A DNA stretch of 37,547 nucleotides from Frigididesulfovibrio sp031551885. Lineage in GTDB: Bacteria > Desulfobacterota > Desulfovibrionia > Desulfovibrionales > Desulfovibrionaceae. The DNA is taken from the NCBI GenBank assembly GCA_031551885.1, contig JAVBMX010000091.1, positions 1 through 37,547 on the forward strand, written 5' to 3'. The translations under genes were made by a program, and so were the position numbers. Positions 14,456-22,500 of this stretch are shown piece after piece; positions within the stretch are counted from its first letter, which is position 1, and every line of letters begins with the position of its first letter. Under the pieces are notes generated by a model. The model did not search any database. It worked only from the letters and a program-made list of their open reading frames with translations, and was not told the origin of the DNA.

Positions 14456-17400
14456 TTATCGGCCGAGCAACGACAATTGCTTTTCTTTACGGCTATGCTT
14501 GGCCACGATGGTAGAGCGGGCGAAGAGCCCTTCGGGCAGAGCGGCGAGGAAGCGTGAGGGCTTCAGGCGCAACTCTTTGCCGTAGAGGGTGCGGGAAGAA
14601 GCGCGGGAAAGGAACAGGGCGGTTTTGGCCCGGGTTACGGCCACGTAAAGGAGCCGACGCTCTTCATCCACGTCGAACTGGTCCTGGCGGTCGACTTTCC
14701 CGCTGAGCATGGAGGCCCCGGCGAACGGCATGAGACCGTCTTCCAGACACGGCACAAACACCGCTTCGAACTCCAACCCCTTAGCCGCGTGCATGGTGAT
14801 GATCCGCACCTTTTCCGCTTTGCCCCGCACCAGTTCCAGGTCGTTTTGCAGACTGATCCAGGTCAGAAGCCCCGGCCAGCCGCGATGCTCGTCAAACGCT
14901 TTGATGAAAGCGCGGAAGGCCTTGCTCTGCCAAAACAAACGGTCAAAGGGAGGGATTTCCGAAAAATACGCCGCGATGCCGTGGGGACCTTTCGCCAGAA
15001 TCTTTTCCGGACAATCGGGCAGGATCGGCGTTTTGGGGTCGGACGTTTCGCTGATCCCAAGCATCCGGCCGGCGCTACGCAGGATGAGATCCACGCGGGG
15101 GTCCTGCCAGAAGGCTTCGGTCTCCGGCTCGGAAACCGGCACCCCGAACCGGGCCAGAACTTCACGGATGGGCCTGCCCAAAGCATGGGTGCGCACCAGC
15201 ACGGCGATGTCGCCGGGGCTGAACGAGGCCGGGGTCACCCCCGGAACCGGGGGAGCCACCCCGGCATCCATAAGGGTGTGACCACCCAGACCGATCAGCG
15301 CGGCGACCCGTTCGGCCAGCTTGCGCTGCTCCACTTCTTCCGTAGGGGCTTCAAAAAGATGCACGGCCGCGGCGGCGCCGCCGGCAACGGCCATAGCCCC
15401 GGTCTTGGCGTGTTCGCCGAGCAGCGCCCGGGCAATCTCGACCACGCCCGAAGCCGAGCGATAGTTCACCTGCAGGCTGATCACCCGCAGCTCGGGCCAA
15501 GCTTCCTTGAAGAAACGCAAACTGTCGCCGTGAGCGCCCCGGAACCCGTAAATCGACTGATCCGGGTCGCCGATGCCGAAGAACCCCGCACCCCCGGCCG
15601 GAACCAGACTCCGCACCAGGGTCAGCTGCAGGGGCGAAAGATCCTGGATTTCGTCCACCAACACCTGATCCCAAGGCAGGGTGAACAGGCCCTGGCGAAT
15701 CTGCTCCAGCCAGAACTCCAGCAGGTCCGTGTAGTCCGCGAGGTTCCAGACGGACTTCTGGCGCGAAAACCGCCGGGCCGCCTCGGAAAACTCCGGGTCG
15801 GGCGCAATCAGGGTTTCGCGGGCAAGATTGACGTGCTTCCAGGCTTCTTTGATGAACTGCGGGCTTTCCTCGGCATTGGCCTCGACAAAAATCCGCAGGG
15901 CGGCCTCTTCCGAAAGCAGCACCGGGGTGTCGTGGGTGCGGTGCCACAATTCCAGGGCCAAGGCGTGCAGCGTGTCGGTGCGCGGTAGGGGGCCGATGGG
16001 ACGCTCGTCGTTGCGGTCGGCATTCAGGCGCTCGTCCAGTTCGGCGGCGGCCCGACGGGTAAAGGTCACAGCCAGGATGCGCTTGGGGGGAACGCCGTCG
16101 GCCAGAAGACGCCGAATGCGGGTGATCAGGGTTCTGGTTTTGCCCGAGCCGGGGCCGGCCAACACCAAAACCGGGCCGGGACCGGCGGCGACGGCCTCTT
16201 CCTGCATGGGGTTCAAGCGTTCCGCAACGGGCTTCGCGACGATTTCGGCGGCTTCGGGTTCGGCCGGGTCCGGCTCCGCCGGAGCCTCGACAAGCGCCGC
16301 GTCCGACCCCTCGGTATCAAACTCCGAGAACAAAAATTCTTCCTCGACCTGCCCTACCGACTCGGCCGGAGCGGGTTCACGGTGAGTCGGCTCAACTTGC
16401 GAAGATTCCTGAGAGACCCCGCCCGATGCGCCTTTTTTCGCCGCCCGGCCGCGCTTTTTCGGTTCGGGCGCGCCCGGAAGCAGGGAAAGCCCCGCCACCG
16501 TGCCGCCACGGGCGGCGGGCACGCCCGCGCCGCGCTGGATTTCGCGCCGCTCGGCTTCGTCAAACATCCGGACCACGCCGTATTCGCCGTCATAGCCCCC
16601 CTGAAGGATCACCCGACCGGCGCGCATGCGGTCCACCGCCTCGCCCAAGGGCGGCAGGAACCGCGACAGGTCGTCCACCGGCAGGTCGCGCAGAATGCCC
16701 AGTTCCGAGCCAAAACGCTCCAGAACCTTGGCGTACATATCCGAAACTTTGCGGCTCTTGGGCCCGACGCCGAGAATTTCACCCAACACCTCGGGCAGCG
16801 GCACCAAGCTGATGAACGAGGTCTGGTCCGGGTATTCCGGCTGCTTGCGGTCGGCAAGTTCCATGACCCGGTTCAGCACACCCACGGTCAGAGGTTTGCC
16901 GCAGACCGGGCAGATGCCGTTGTGGGTGCGGGTTTCTTCCGGGGTGAAAAGCACCTTGCAGTCGCGGTGCCCGTCCATGTGGTATTTGCCCTCTTCCGGG
17001 TAGAACTCCATGGTGCCGAGGAACTTCGTGGCGGCGGCCTTTTCCGGCTCGCGCAGGGCGTCCAGAATGCCTTTGTACGAAATCTCGCCGGCGAACAAAT
17101 TGGCCTCGCGGCCCAAGTTTTCCGCCGAATGGGCGTCGGAATTCGAGACCAGCCGGAAGCGGTCCAGGGCGCTCAGCAGCCGGACCATGGCCGGGTCGGA
17201 AGAAAGCCCGGTTTCCAGGGCGAAAATATGGGAAGTCAGGTCGCCGTAGCAGTCTTCGATGTCGTCGAAACCGGACTTGGACCCGAAAACCGAAAACCAC
17301 GGCGTCCAAATGTGCGCGGGAATGAGGAAGGCGTCCGGGTGGGCTTCCAGAACCATTTCAAGCAGATCGCGCGAATCCAGGCCAAGAATGGGTCGACCGT

Positions 17401-17812
17401 CGGATTTGAGGTTTCCGGTCTGGCCCAGGCGCAGGCTGAAGGCTTCCGCCGCCTCGAGGGTGGGCATGAAAACCAGGTTGTGGACTTTGCGGACTTTGCC
17501 GCCGCGCTTGTAGATGGAGCTGACTTCGCCCTGGATCATGAAGCGCACGGGGTCGCCCGGCAGTTGGGGCAGATGCGGGGTCAATGCGGCGAGGCCACTT
17601 TCGTCTTTGAGTTGGTAGAGGCCGGATTGCTCGTCATAGCGTAGCAGCTCGGCCAACTCGGCCCGCCAAACGGGGTGGGTGCAGTCGCCGCTGCCCAGAA
17701 CCTGCAACCCTTTGAGCCGGGCCCAGGCGGCCAGAAGCGGAGGGGCCAGCTGTTTGCCGGTTGCCCGCGAAAACCGCGAATGGATATGCAAGTCGGCCCG
17801 GAATTGCTGCAT
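14456..17812 (-). CDS. Endonuclease Q-like PHP nuclease fused to UvrD/Rep helicase
   Basis: This 1118-aa protein has two distinct halves. Residues 1 to about 410 resemble endonuclease Q, a PHP-fold nuclease that nicks DNA 5' to deaminated bases: it has the metal-binding HIH near residue 10 and a Cys cluster at about 286-309 (C then CPVC), which matches EndoQ's zinc site. A disordered acidic linker (about 430-535) follows. Residues 540-1118 are a superfamily 1 helicase with Walker A GPGSGKT (about 550-556), DEIQD (about 720), a VNYRS motif, TMHAAKGLEFE (about 1005-1015) and VAVTRAKT near the end. A combined nick-and-unwind role in repair of deaminated DNA is inferred. ATG 17812 lacks a clear ribosome-binding site; a start at 17884 is possible. 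Confidence 0.85.
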   Translation of the reverse strand: MQQFRADLHIHSRFSRATGKQLAPPLLAAWARLKGLQVLGSGDCTHPVWRAELAELLRYDEQSGLYQLKDESGLAALTPHLPQLPGDPVRFMIQGEVSSIYKRGGKVRKVHNLVFMPTLEAAEAFSLRLGQTGNLKSDGRPILGLDSRDLLEMVLEAHPDAFLIPAHIWTPWFSVFGSKSGFDDIEDCYGDLTSHIFALETGLSSDPAMVRLLSALDRFRLVSNSDAHSAENLGREANLFAGEISYKGILDALREPEKAAATKFLGTMEFYPEEGKYHMDGHRDCKVLFTPEETRTHNGICPVCGKPLTVGVLNRVMELADRKQPEYPDQTSFISLVPLPEVLGEILGVGPKSRKVSDMYAKVLERFGSELGILRDLPVDDLSRFLPPLGEAVDRMRAGRVILQGGYDGEYGVVRMFDEAERREIQRGAGVPAARGGTVAGLSLLPGAPEPKKRGRAAKKGASGGVSQESSQVEPTHREPAPAESVGQVEEEFLFSEFDTEGSDAALVEAPAEPDPAEPEAAEIVAKPVAERLNPMQEEAVAAGPGPVLVLAGPGSGKTRTLITRIRRLLADGVPPKRILAVTFTRRAAAELDERLNADRNDERPIGPLPRTDTLHALALELWHRTHDTPVLLSEEAALRIFVEANAEESPQFIKEAWKHVNLARETLIAPDPEFSEAARRFSRQKSVWNLADYTDLLEFWLEQIRQGLFTLPWDQVLVDEIQDLSPLQLTLVRSLVPAGGAGFFGIGDPDQSIYGFRGAHGDSLRFFKEAWPELRVISLQVNYRSASGVVEIARALLGEHAKTGAMAVAGGAAAAVHLFEAPTEEVEQRKLAERVAALIGLGGHTLMDAGVAPPVPGVTPASFSPGDIAVLVRTHALGRPIREVLARFGVPVSEPETEAFWQDPRVDLILRSAGRMLGISETSDPKTPILPDCPEKILAKGPHGIAAYFSEIPPFDRLFWQSKAFRAFIKAFDEHRGWPGLLTWISLQNDLELVRGKAEKVRIITMHAAKGLEFEAVFVPCLEDGLMPFAGASMLSGKVDRQDQFDVDEERRLLYVAVTRAKTALFLSRASSRTLYGKELRLKPSRFLAALPEGLFARSTIVAKHSRKEKQLSLLGR

Positions 17813-17930
17813 GATGGAGGGCGAAGGGTTGGTGCGTTGTGTATTTCTGGAAATATACCAGAAAGCATCGGTTCGTGCAAACACGCGGCCGGGCTGTGAG
17901 GCCGAAGGTGTTTTGGGAAGGAGCGACCCG

Positions 17931-19184
17931 CTAGGGCAAAATCACCATGGCATCCCCATAGGAAAAAAAACGGTATTCCTTCTCCACGGCCCGTTGGTAG
18001 GCCGTGAGCACCACTTCCCGCCCGGCCAGAGCGGAAACCATCATCAGCAGCGACGAACCGGGCAGATGGAAGTTCGTGACCAGCCCATCCACAACGCGAA
18101 AGCGCTTGCCCGGATACAAAAAAATGTTGATCCACCCGGCAAAGGGCTGCAACCCGCCAAAGGCGGCGGCGGGAAAAATCGCCTCCCCACCGAAAGGCTG
18201 CTTTTCACCGGTCGGCCTGCCGGCGCCGGAAGGAGCACCGCCACGGTGAACCGCGCTCCCGCTCACGGGTATCTCCACCTCTCCGGCGGGGGCTCCCCCT
18301 CCGCTGTGCAGCGCCGCATAGACGCCTTCCAGAAGCCGGGCCGAGGTGGTACCCACGGCGACGATCGGCCGGCCTTCGGCTTTGGCGCGGTTGACCGCCT
18401 TGGCCGTTTCCGGGAAAATTTCCACATATTCCGCATGCATTTCGTGATCGCGAATGTCTTCGCAGCGCACCGGGCTGAAGGTCCCGTAGCCTACATACAA
18501 GGTGGCTTCGGCCCATTCGCGGCCGGAAGCCGCAAGCTTCTCGCGCAGCTCCGGGGTGAAGTGCAGCCCGGCCGTGGGCGCGGCCGCCGACCCGGCTTTG
18601 TCGGCTCGGGCGTAGGTGGTCTGGTAGCGCTCGGCGTCTTCCGCGCCCAGGCCTTCGGGACGGCGAATATACGGCGGCAGGGGCAACTGTCCGAGCCGCT
18701 CCAGGATGGCTCCCAGGTCACCGCGTTTGCGCAGCCGCGCCCGGCAGCGCCCGAATTCCCCGCGTTCCAGAACGGTCAGGGAGAAATCCGGCCCAAGCTC
18801 CAGCGACGCGCCGGGAGGGAACTTTTTGGCCGGGCGCAGCAGAACGTCGGCTTCGGCTTCGTCCCACCCTTCCCTGCCGGAAAACGCCAACAGCGGCGGA
18901 GGCGTGAGCAGCAACGCTTCCACTTTGCCGCCGCCCTGGCCGTCCGGGTCGATGGGCAGACGGGCTTCGATGCGGGCCGGGATGACCCGGGAATTGTTGG
19001 CCACCAGCAAACAATCGGGGGGCAAAAAGTCGATCAGGTCGGAAAAGCGCCCTTCGGCCCGAACGCCGAGCCCGGCATTCAGAACCATGAGCCGCGACTC
19101 TTCGCGCCGCGCGGCAGGCTGCTGGGCGATGCGGTCTTCGGGCAGGTCGAACCGGTAGGAGGAAAGAAGGAAGTCGGGATTCAT
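17931..19184 (-). CDS. tRNA ribosyltransferase-isomerase QueA
   Basis: This 417-aa enzyme transfers and isomerises the ribosyl part of S-adenosylmethionine onto preQ1 in tRNA to make epoxyqueuosine. Hallmarks are the N-terminal YRFDLPEDRIAQQPAARREE, VANNSRVIPARI, AAPTAGLHFT, the HAEYVEI strand and the C-terminal NFHLPGSSLLMMVSA and YRFFSYGDAMVI. It is about 60 residues longer than E. coli QueA (356 aa). The excess is a Gly/Ala/Pro-rich insert at about residues 292-347, between VGTTSARLLEG and INIFLYPG. The ATG at 19184 fits the family's N-terminus; the extension to 19247 does not. Confidence 0.92.
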   Translation of the reverse strand: MNPDFLLSSYRFDLPEDRIAQQPAARREESRLMVLNAGLGVRAEGRFSDLIDFLPPDCLLVANNSRVIPARIEARLPIDPDGQGGGKVEALLLTPPPLLAFSGREGWDEAEADVLLRPAKKFPPGASLELGPDFSLTVLERGEFGRCRARLRKRGDLGAILERLGQLPLPPYIRRPEGLGAEDAERYQTTYARADKAGSAAAPTAGLHFTPELREKLAASGREWAEATLYVGYGTFSPVRCEDIRDHEMHAEYVEIFPETAKAVNRAKAEGRPIVAVGTTSARLLEGVYAALHSGGGAPAGEVEIPVSGSAVHRGGAPSGAGRPTGEKQPFGGEAIFPAAAFGGLQPFAGWINIFLYPGKRFRVVDGLVTNFHLPGSSLLMMVSALAGREVVLTAYQRAVEKEYRFFSYGDAMVILP

Positions 19185-19269
19185 AGTGTCTGTCGATGTT
19201 GAAGCAATATTCAGCACATTCCGGCAGAAAGTCGGGACAAAACGCAAGCCGCCGAATCCATCAACCGGG

Positions 19270-19340
19270 GTTCAGGAGGGAGGGGTCCGGGGAGGGAAAC
19301 TCAAGGGCTTCAAGCCCTTGGGGTTCCCTCCCCGATACTT
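19270..19340. repeat. Family C-like hairpin, copy 3
   Basis: The segment has CGGGGAGGGAA (about 19288-19298) pairing with TTCCCTCCCCG (about 19324-19334), enclosing an inner CAAGGGCTT/AAGCCCTTG stem. A GA-rich GGAGGGAGGGGTCC lead precedes it, as in family C copies 1 and 2, though the core sequence differs. It lies between the paaK-like gene's stop (19357) and queA's start (19184), where it would end the upstream minus-strand transcript. Confidence 0.6.
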
Positions 19341-19356
19341 TCTCCCCTCTCCCTCT

Positions 19357-20637
19357 TCACGTCCGCGCGTCGGTGACGCGGCGCGACTTGCCAAAGGAGC
19401 GCGGCAGGGTGCCGTGCTCGACGATTTCCACGGCGGCGGAGATCAGCACATTGGAATGCAAGCGTTTGGCCAACCCCATGGAGAGGCTGGCATCGATGCC
19501 GGCGGCCCCGTCTTTGGCGCGCTCCACCTGGATGGCCATGCAGTCACGGCCTTCGTCGCGGGAAAGAATGATGTGGTATTCCGAACCGAGCTCGGGGAAC
19601 TCCTGCAACACGGAAGCGATCTGGCCGGGGTAGACGTTCACTCCCCGGAAGATGATCATGTCGTCGGAACGGCCAAGCAGATGCTCCTGCCGGGGCATGG
19701 CGCAACCGCAGGCGCAGGGCTCGGGCAACATGCGGGTCAAATCGCGGGTGCGGTAGCGGATCAGGGGCGAAGCCTCTTTGCACAGCGAGGTCACGACCAT
19801 CTCGCCGACTTCGCCGGGGGCCACGGGCTGGAGCGTCTCCGGGTCCAGAACCTCGATGATGAAGAGGTCGGCCCAGTAATGCAGCCCTTCATGAGCGCAA
19901 CATTCCAGAGCCGTACCGGGGCCGTACATCTCGGTCATGCCGCCGATGTCGAAACTTTCTTTGACGCCCAAAGCTTCTTCAAAGGCGCGGCGCATTTTGT
20001 CGTTGTGGCCTTCGGCTCCGAAAATAACCTTGTTCAGGCGTACCTTGTCGGAAAGCCCGTGGCGCAGTACTTCCTCACCCATGAGCAACGCCATCGAGGC
20101 CGTGCTGCACAGACAGGTGGTGCCGAGATCCGTAAGCATCTGGAGATGAATTTCCAGGTTGCCGGCACCGACGGGCACGGTCAGAGCGCCGAACTGCTCG
20201 CAACCGAGTTGGAACCCGGCCCCGGCCGTCCACAGGCCGTAACCCACGGCAATTTGCACCCGGTCCTGCGGGGTCAGCCCGGCCAGCTCGAAACAGCGGG
20301 CCATTTGCAGGGCGAAGGTGTCCACGTCTTTTTGGGTGTAGGCCAGAACCTTGCGCTTGCCGGTGGTGCCCGACGACGCGTGTACCCGAACGACCTTGGC
20401 TTCCGGCACGGCCAGAAGCGGCAGGGGGTAGCCTTCGCGCAGGTCGTCGGTGGTGGTCGTGGGCAGATGCTTCAGGTCGTCCAGGCTTTGCACGGCCGTG
20501 GGGTCCACCCCTGCGGCCTTGAGCTTGGCGCGATACTGGGGGCTGCCCGCGTAGGCGTGCAGAACGGTCCAGCGCAGGCCGTCTTCCTGAATGCGCCGCA
20601 GTTCTTCCGGGGTATAGCGGGGAATAAAGCGGGGCAT
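19357..20637 (-). CDS. Phenylacetate-CoA ligase family (PaaK-like) enzyme
   Basis: This 426-aa adenylate-forming enzyme activates an aryl acetate (phenylacetate or indoleacetate are typical) to its CoA thioester with ATP. The phosphate-binding loop SSGTTGKRK is at 88-96, a DIGGMTEMYGPG segment sits mid-chain, YRTRDLTR follows, and GRSDDMIIFRGVNVYP is the hinge motif. Length is normal for the family (about 430 aa). GAGGAG is upstream of the ATG. In anaerobes such ligases often go with indolepyruvate:ferredoxin oxidoreductases in amino-acid fermentation; no such gene is in the window. The leader at 20674-20846 looks like a Trp attenuator, which would favour indoleacetate as substrate. That last point is inference. 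Confidence 0.88.
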   Translation of the reverse strand: MPRFIPRYTPEELRRIQEDGLRWTVLHAYAGSPQYRAKLKAAGVDPTAVQSLDDLKHLPTTTTDDLREGYPLPLLAVPEAKVVRVHASSGTTGKRKVLAYTQKDVDTFALQMARCFELAGLTPQDRVQIAVGYGLWTAGAGFQLGCEQFGALTVPVGAGNLEIHLQMLTDLGTTCLCSTASMALLMGEEVLRHGLSDKVRLNKVIFGAEGHNDKMRRAFEEALGVKESFDIGGMTEMYGPGTALECCAHEGLHYWADLFIIEVLDPETLQPVAPGEVGEMVVTSLCKEASPLIRYRTRDLTRMLPEPCACGCAMPRQEHLLGRSDDMIIFRGVNVYPGQIASVLQEFPELGSEYHIILSRDEGRDCMAIQVERAKDGAAGIDASLSMGLAKRLHSNVLISAAVEIVEHGTLPRSFGKSRRVTDART

Positions 20638-20673
20638 AACGTCTCCTCGAGGTTGTGCGGCGGGAAAACGGAT

Positions 20674-20704
20674 AAAAAAATCGCGGCCGGGGTCCCTGCC
20701 GCGA
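20674..20704 (-). terminator. Attenuator terminator upstream of the paaK-like gene
   Basis: On the minus strand the stem TCGCGGC (20704-20698) pairs with GCCGCGA (20687-20681), followed at once by seven T (20680-20674): a canonical intrinsic terminator ending 37 nt before the ligase ATG. No minus-strand gene lies upstream except the Trp-rich leader ORF, so this is better read as an attenuator than as the end of another gene. The segment TGTTGCG at 20744-20738 can pair with CGCGGCA (20703-20697; five Watson-Crick and two G-U pairs) as an alternative, antiterminating structure. Confidence 0.7.
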
Positions 20705-20732
20705 TCACATGTGCTTGTCGTTTACGTATTTT

Positions 20733-20810
20733 TCACGCGCAACATGCCGCCCGGCCCTGTTTCCAAGGCCGCCACCAAAACGAAAAAACAACGGCGGTAT
20801 GCGTATACAT
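20733..20810 (-). CDS. Trp-rich leader peptide (candidate attenuator peptide)
   Basis: This 25-aa ORF contains FWWRPW: three Trp codons within five, plus two Phe codons just before. An in-frame TGA lies directly upstream of the ATG. No ribosome-binding site is visible, and the proposed promoter (20818-20846) would start RNA within a nucleotide or two of the ATG, so a leaderless message like the trpL of Sinorhizobium is possible. A ribosome stalled at the Trp codons (20777-20763) would leave TGTTGCG (20744-20738) free to antiterminate. A ribosome reaching the stop (20735-20733) would cover it. A second overlapping frame from ATG 20814 exists but lacks the Trp cluster. Confidence 0.6.
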   Translation of the reverse strand: MYTHTAVVFSFWWRPWKQGRAACCA

Positions 20811-20817
20811 GCATCAG

Positions 20818-20846
20818 AAATTACCCGAGTTCCGGCCCGTCGTCAA
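20818..20846 (-). promoter_or_regulatory. Candidate promoter for the leader and paaK-like gene
   Basis: On the minus strand TTGACG (20846-20841), a 17-nt spacer and TAATTT (20823-20818) form a possible sigma-70 promoter. The -35 box is good (5/6), the -10 box weak (3/6). Transcription would begin near 20811, almost at the leader ATG. Confidence 0.4.
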
Positions 20847-20880
20847 GGGGGACCTGTCGGGAGCAGCCCCCCTACGGCCT

Positions 20881-20909
20881 TTGCCAACAATCGCGTTTTG
20901 GGCTATGCT
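20881..20909 (+). promoter_or_regulatory. Candidate promoter for purD
   Basis: TTGCCA (20881-20886), 17 nt, then TATGCT (20904-20909) make a sigma-70-like promoter (5/6 and 4/6 matches). It sits about 80 nt before the purD start codon and is divergent from the ligase promoter at 20818-20846. Confidence 0.45.
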
Positions 20910-20988
20910 TCCGCTTTGTTTTAAGGGTTTCGCGACACAGCGTTCGCCCCGACGCGAAACGTTCCTTTCAATCAGACTGGAGACCAGC

Positions 20989-22284
20989 GTGCGTATCCTG
21001 ATTATCGGCTCCGGCGGCCGTGAACACGCCTTGGCCTGGAAGTTGTCCCAAAGCCCCAAAAAACCGGAGTTGTTCATCGCGCCCGGCAACGGCGGAACGG
21101 CCCGCCTGGGCGAGAACATCCCCATCGCCACCGACGACATCGAGAGCCTGATGCGCTGCATCAAGGAAAAAAATATCGATTTCGTCATTCCCGGTCCGGA
21201 GGTTCCCCTGGTGCTCGGCATCGTGGACGCCTGCGAAAAAGCCGGGGTGCTCTGCTTCGGCCCGCAGGCCGCGGCCGCCCGCCTGGAAGGCTCGAAAGCC
21301 TTCGCCAAGCGGATCATGCAGGAATCCGGCGTGCCCACGGCCGATTTCGCGGTGTTCCGCAGCTTTGACGAGGCCGTCTCGTATGTGCGCGGCAAGGGCG
21401 CGCCCCTGGTGATCAAGGCCGACGGCCTGGCCGCCGGCAAGGGCGTGGTCGTGGCCAAAACCCTGGCTGAGGCCGAAGCCGCCCTGGAAGACATGCTGGT
21501 CAAAAAAGTCTTCGGCCCGGCCGGAGAAACCGTGGTCATTGAAGACGCCCTGGTCGGCGAGGAAGTCTCCTTCATGGCCCTGTGCTCCGGCGACACGGTC
21601 ATTCCCCTGCCCTCGGCCCAGGACCATAAGGCTGTGTACGACGGCGACACCGGCCCCAACACCGGCGGCATGGGCGCTTACAGCCCGGCCCCGATTCTGC
21701 CCGAAAAACGCTACGGCGAAATGGTCGACCTGGCCATCCGCCCCATTCTGAAGACCATGGCCGAGCAGCTCTGCCCCTTCTCCGGGGTGCTCTACGCGGG
21801 CTTCATGATGACCCCGCGCGGCCCCATGGTGCTGGAATACAACGTGCGCTTCGGCGACCCCGAATGCCAGCCTCTGCTCATGCGCCTGGAGGGCGACCTG
21901 CTGGAAGTGCTCGTGGCCTGCGCCGAAGGTCGGCTGGATGAAGTTTCGCTCACGCACAAGCCCGAAACCGCCCTGTGCGTGGTCGTGGCCGCCAAGGGCT
22001 ATCCCGGCACCCACCCCAAAGGCATGAATATTTCCGGCCTGCGCGAAGCCGAAGCGGTTCACCCCGGCAAAGTCATGGTCTTTCAGGCCGGCACCCGGGC
22101 CGTGGGCGAGAACACCCACGCCGACGGCGGCCGGGTGCTCGGCGTGACCGCCCTGGGCAGAGATTTGGCCGACGCGCAGCAGAACGCCTATGACGCCGTG
22201 GGAGAAATCCGCATGCAGGATATGCACTTCCGCCGCGACATCGGCAGCAAAGGTTTGCGCACCTGTTTCGCCTGCAGCAAGTGA
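20989..22284 (+). CDS. Phosphoribosylamine-glycine ligase PurD
   Basis: This enzyme joins phosphoribosylamine and glycine using ATP in purine synthesis. The 431-aa chain has the expected N-terminal motif (VRILIIGSGGREHALAW), the ATP-grasp segment KADGLAAGKGVVV, QDHKAVYDGD and TGGMGAYSPAP, and LEYNVRFGDPECQP. The GTG at 20989 is preferred: GGAG lies 6 nt upstream and the Rossmann-like start follows immediately. An open frame extends much further upstream to 19186, but that overlaps antisense genes and is not part of purD. It stands 216 nt before purE, in the same direction. Confidence 0.94.
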   Translation: MRILIIGSGGREHALAWKLSQSPKKPELFIAPGNGGTARLGENIPIATDDIESLMRCIKEKNIDFVIPGPEVPLVLGIVDACEKAGVLCFGPQAAAARLEGSKAFAKRIMQESGVPTADFAVFRSFDEAVSYVRGKGAPLVIKADGLAAGKGVVVAKTLAEAEAALEDMLVKKVFGPAGETVVIEDALVGEEVSFMALCSGDTVIPLPSAQDHKAVYDGDTGPNTGGMGAYSPAPILPEKRYGEMVDLAIRPILKTMAEQLCPFSGVLYAGFMMTPRGPMVLEYNVRFGDPECQPLLMRLEGDLLEVLVACAEGRLDEVSLTHKPETALCVVVAAKGYPGTHPKGMNISGLREAEAVHPGKVMVFQAGTRAVGENTHADGGRVLGVTALGRDLADAQQNAYDAVGEIRMQDMHFRRDIGSKGLRTCFACSK

Positions 22285-22412
22285 GGCACGGGGCTCCACC
22301 CCTGCACCCCGCCGGGGGAAGTGAAAACAGGGCTGCCGAGGTCGGCCGTCCCTTCATGCTCTCGGGATATAAAAAATCGCCTCCCGGCAATGCGGGCGGC
22401 ACCCGGACCCCC
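22285..22412. repeat. Family A dispersed repeat, copy 2
   Basis: This 120-bp block in the purD-purE gap matches 13917-14045 over most of its length (for example GGGGCT, ACCCCGCCGGGGGAA, GGGCTGCCGAGGTC, GCGGGCGGC). Partial, partly tandem relatives are seen at 37300-37460. No coding potential is evident. Confidence 0.65.
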
Positions 22413-22418
22413 TCGTTG

Positions 22419-22452
22419 GCCGGAGATGCGCCGTGAACGGCGTATCTCCGGC
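22419..22452. other. Strong hairpin in the purD-purE gap
   Basis: GCCGGAGATGCGCCGT (22419-22434) and ACGGCGTATCTCCGGC (22437-22452) form a 16-bp stem with one wobble and a 2-nt centre. No T-run follows, so it is not a classical terminator. Purine-gene spacing could make it an RNA control or processing element, but nothing identifies a known riboswitch. Confidence 0.5.
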
Positions 22453-22500
22453 ACGGAGGTTCCAAGGAAATCTCTTCCGGCCGATTCCAAAGGAGACCCC

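Noticed and set aside
16382..17644. Plus-strand 420-codon frame over the EndoQ half
   Set aside because: Composition is that of a shadow frame, and the antisense gene has clear domains.
20721..20814. Alternative leader ORF from ATG 20814
   Set aside because: It has Tyr and Phe codons but lacks the clustered Trp codons; it overlaps the Trp-rich ORF out of frame, and the attenuation geometry fits the latter.
19186..20988. Long open frame continuous with purD upstream of its start
   Set aside because: It runs antisense to the PaaK-like gene and has no PurD-like sequence before residue 1 of the family; GTG 20989 with GGAG is the true start.
20968..22299. Minus-strand open frame of 443 codons over purD
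   Set aside because: His/Gly/Ala-rich shadow of a GC-rich gene; no family resemblance and no ribosome site.
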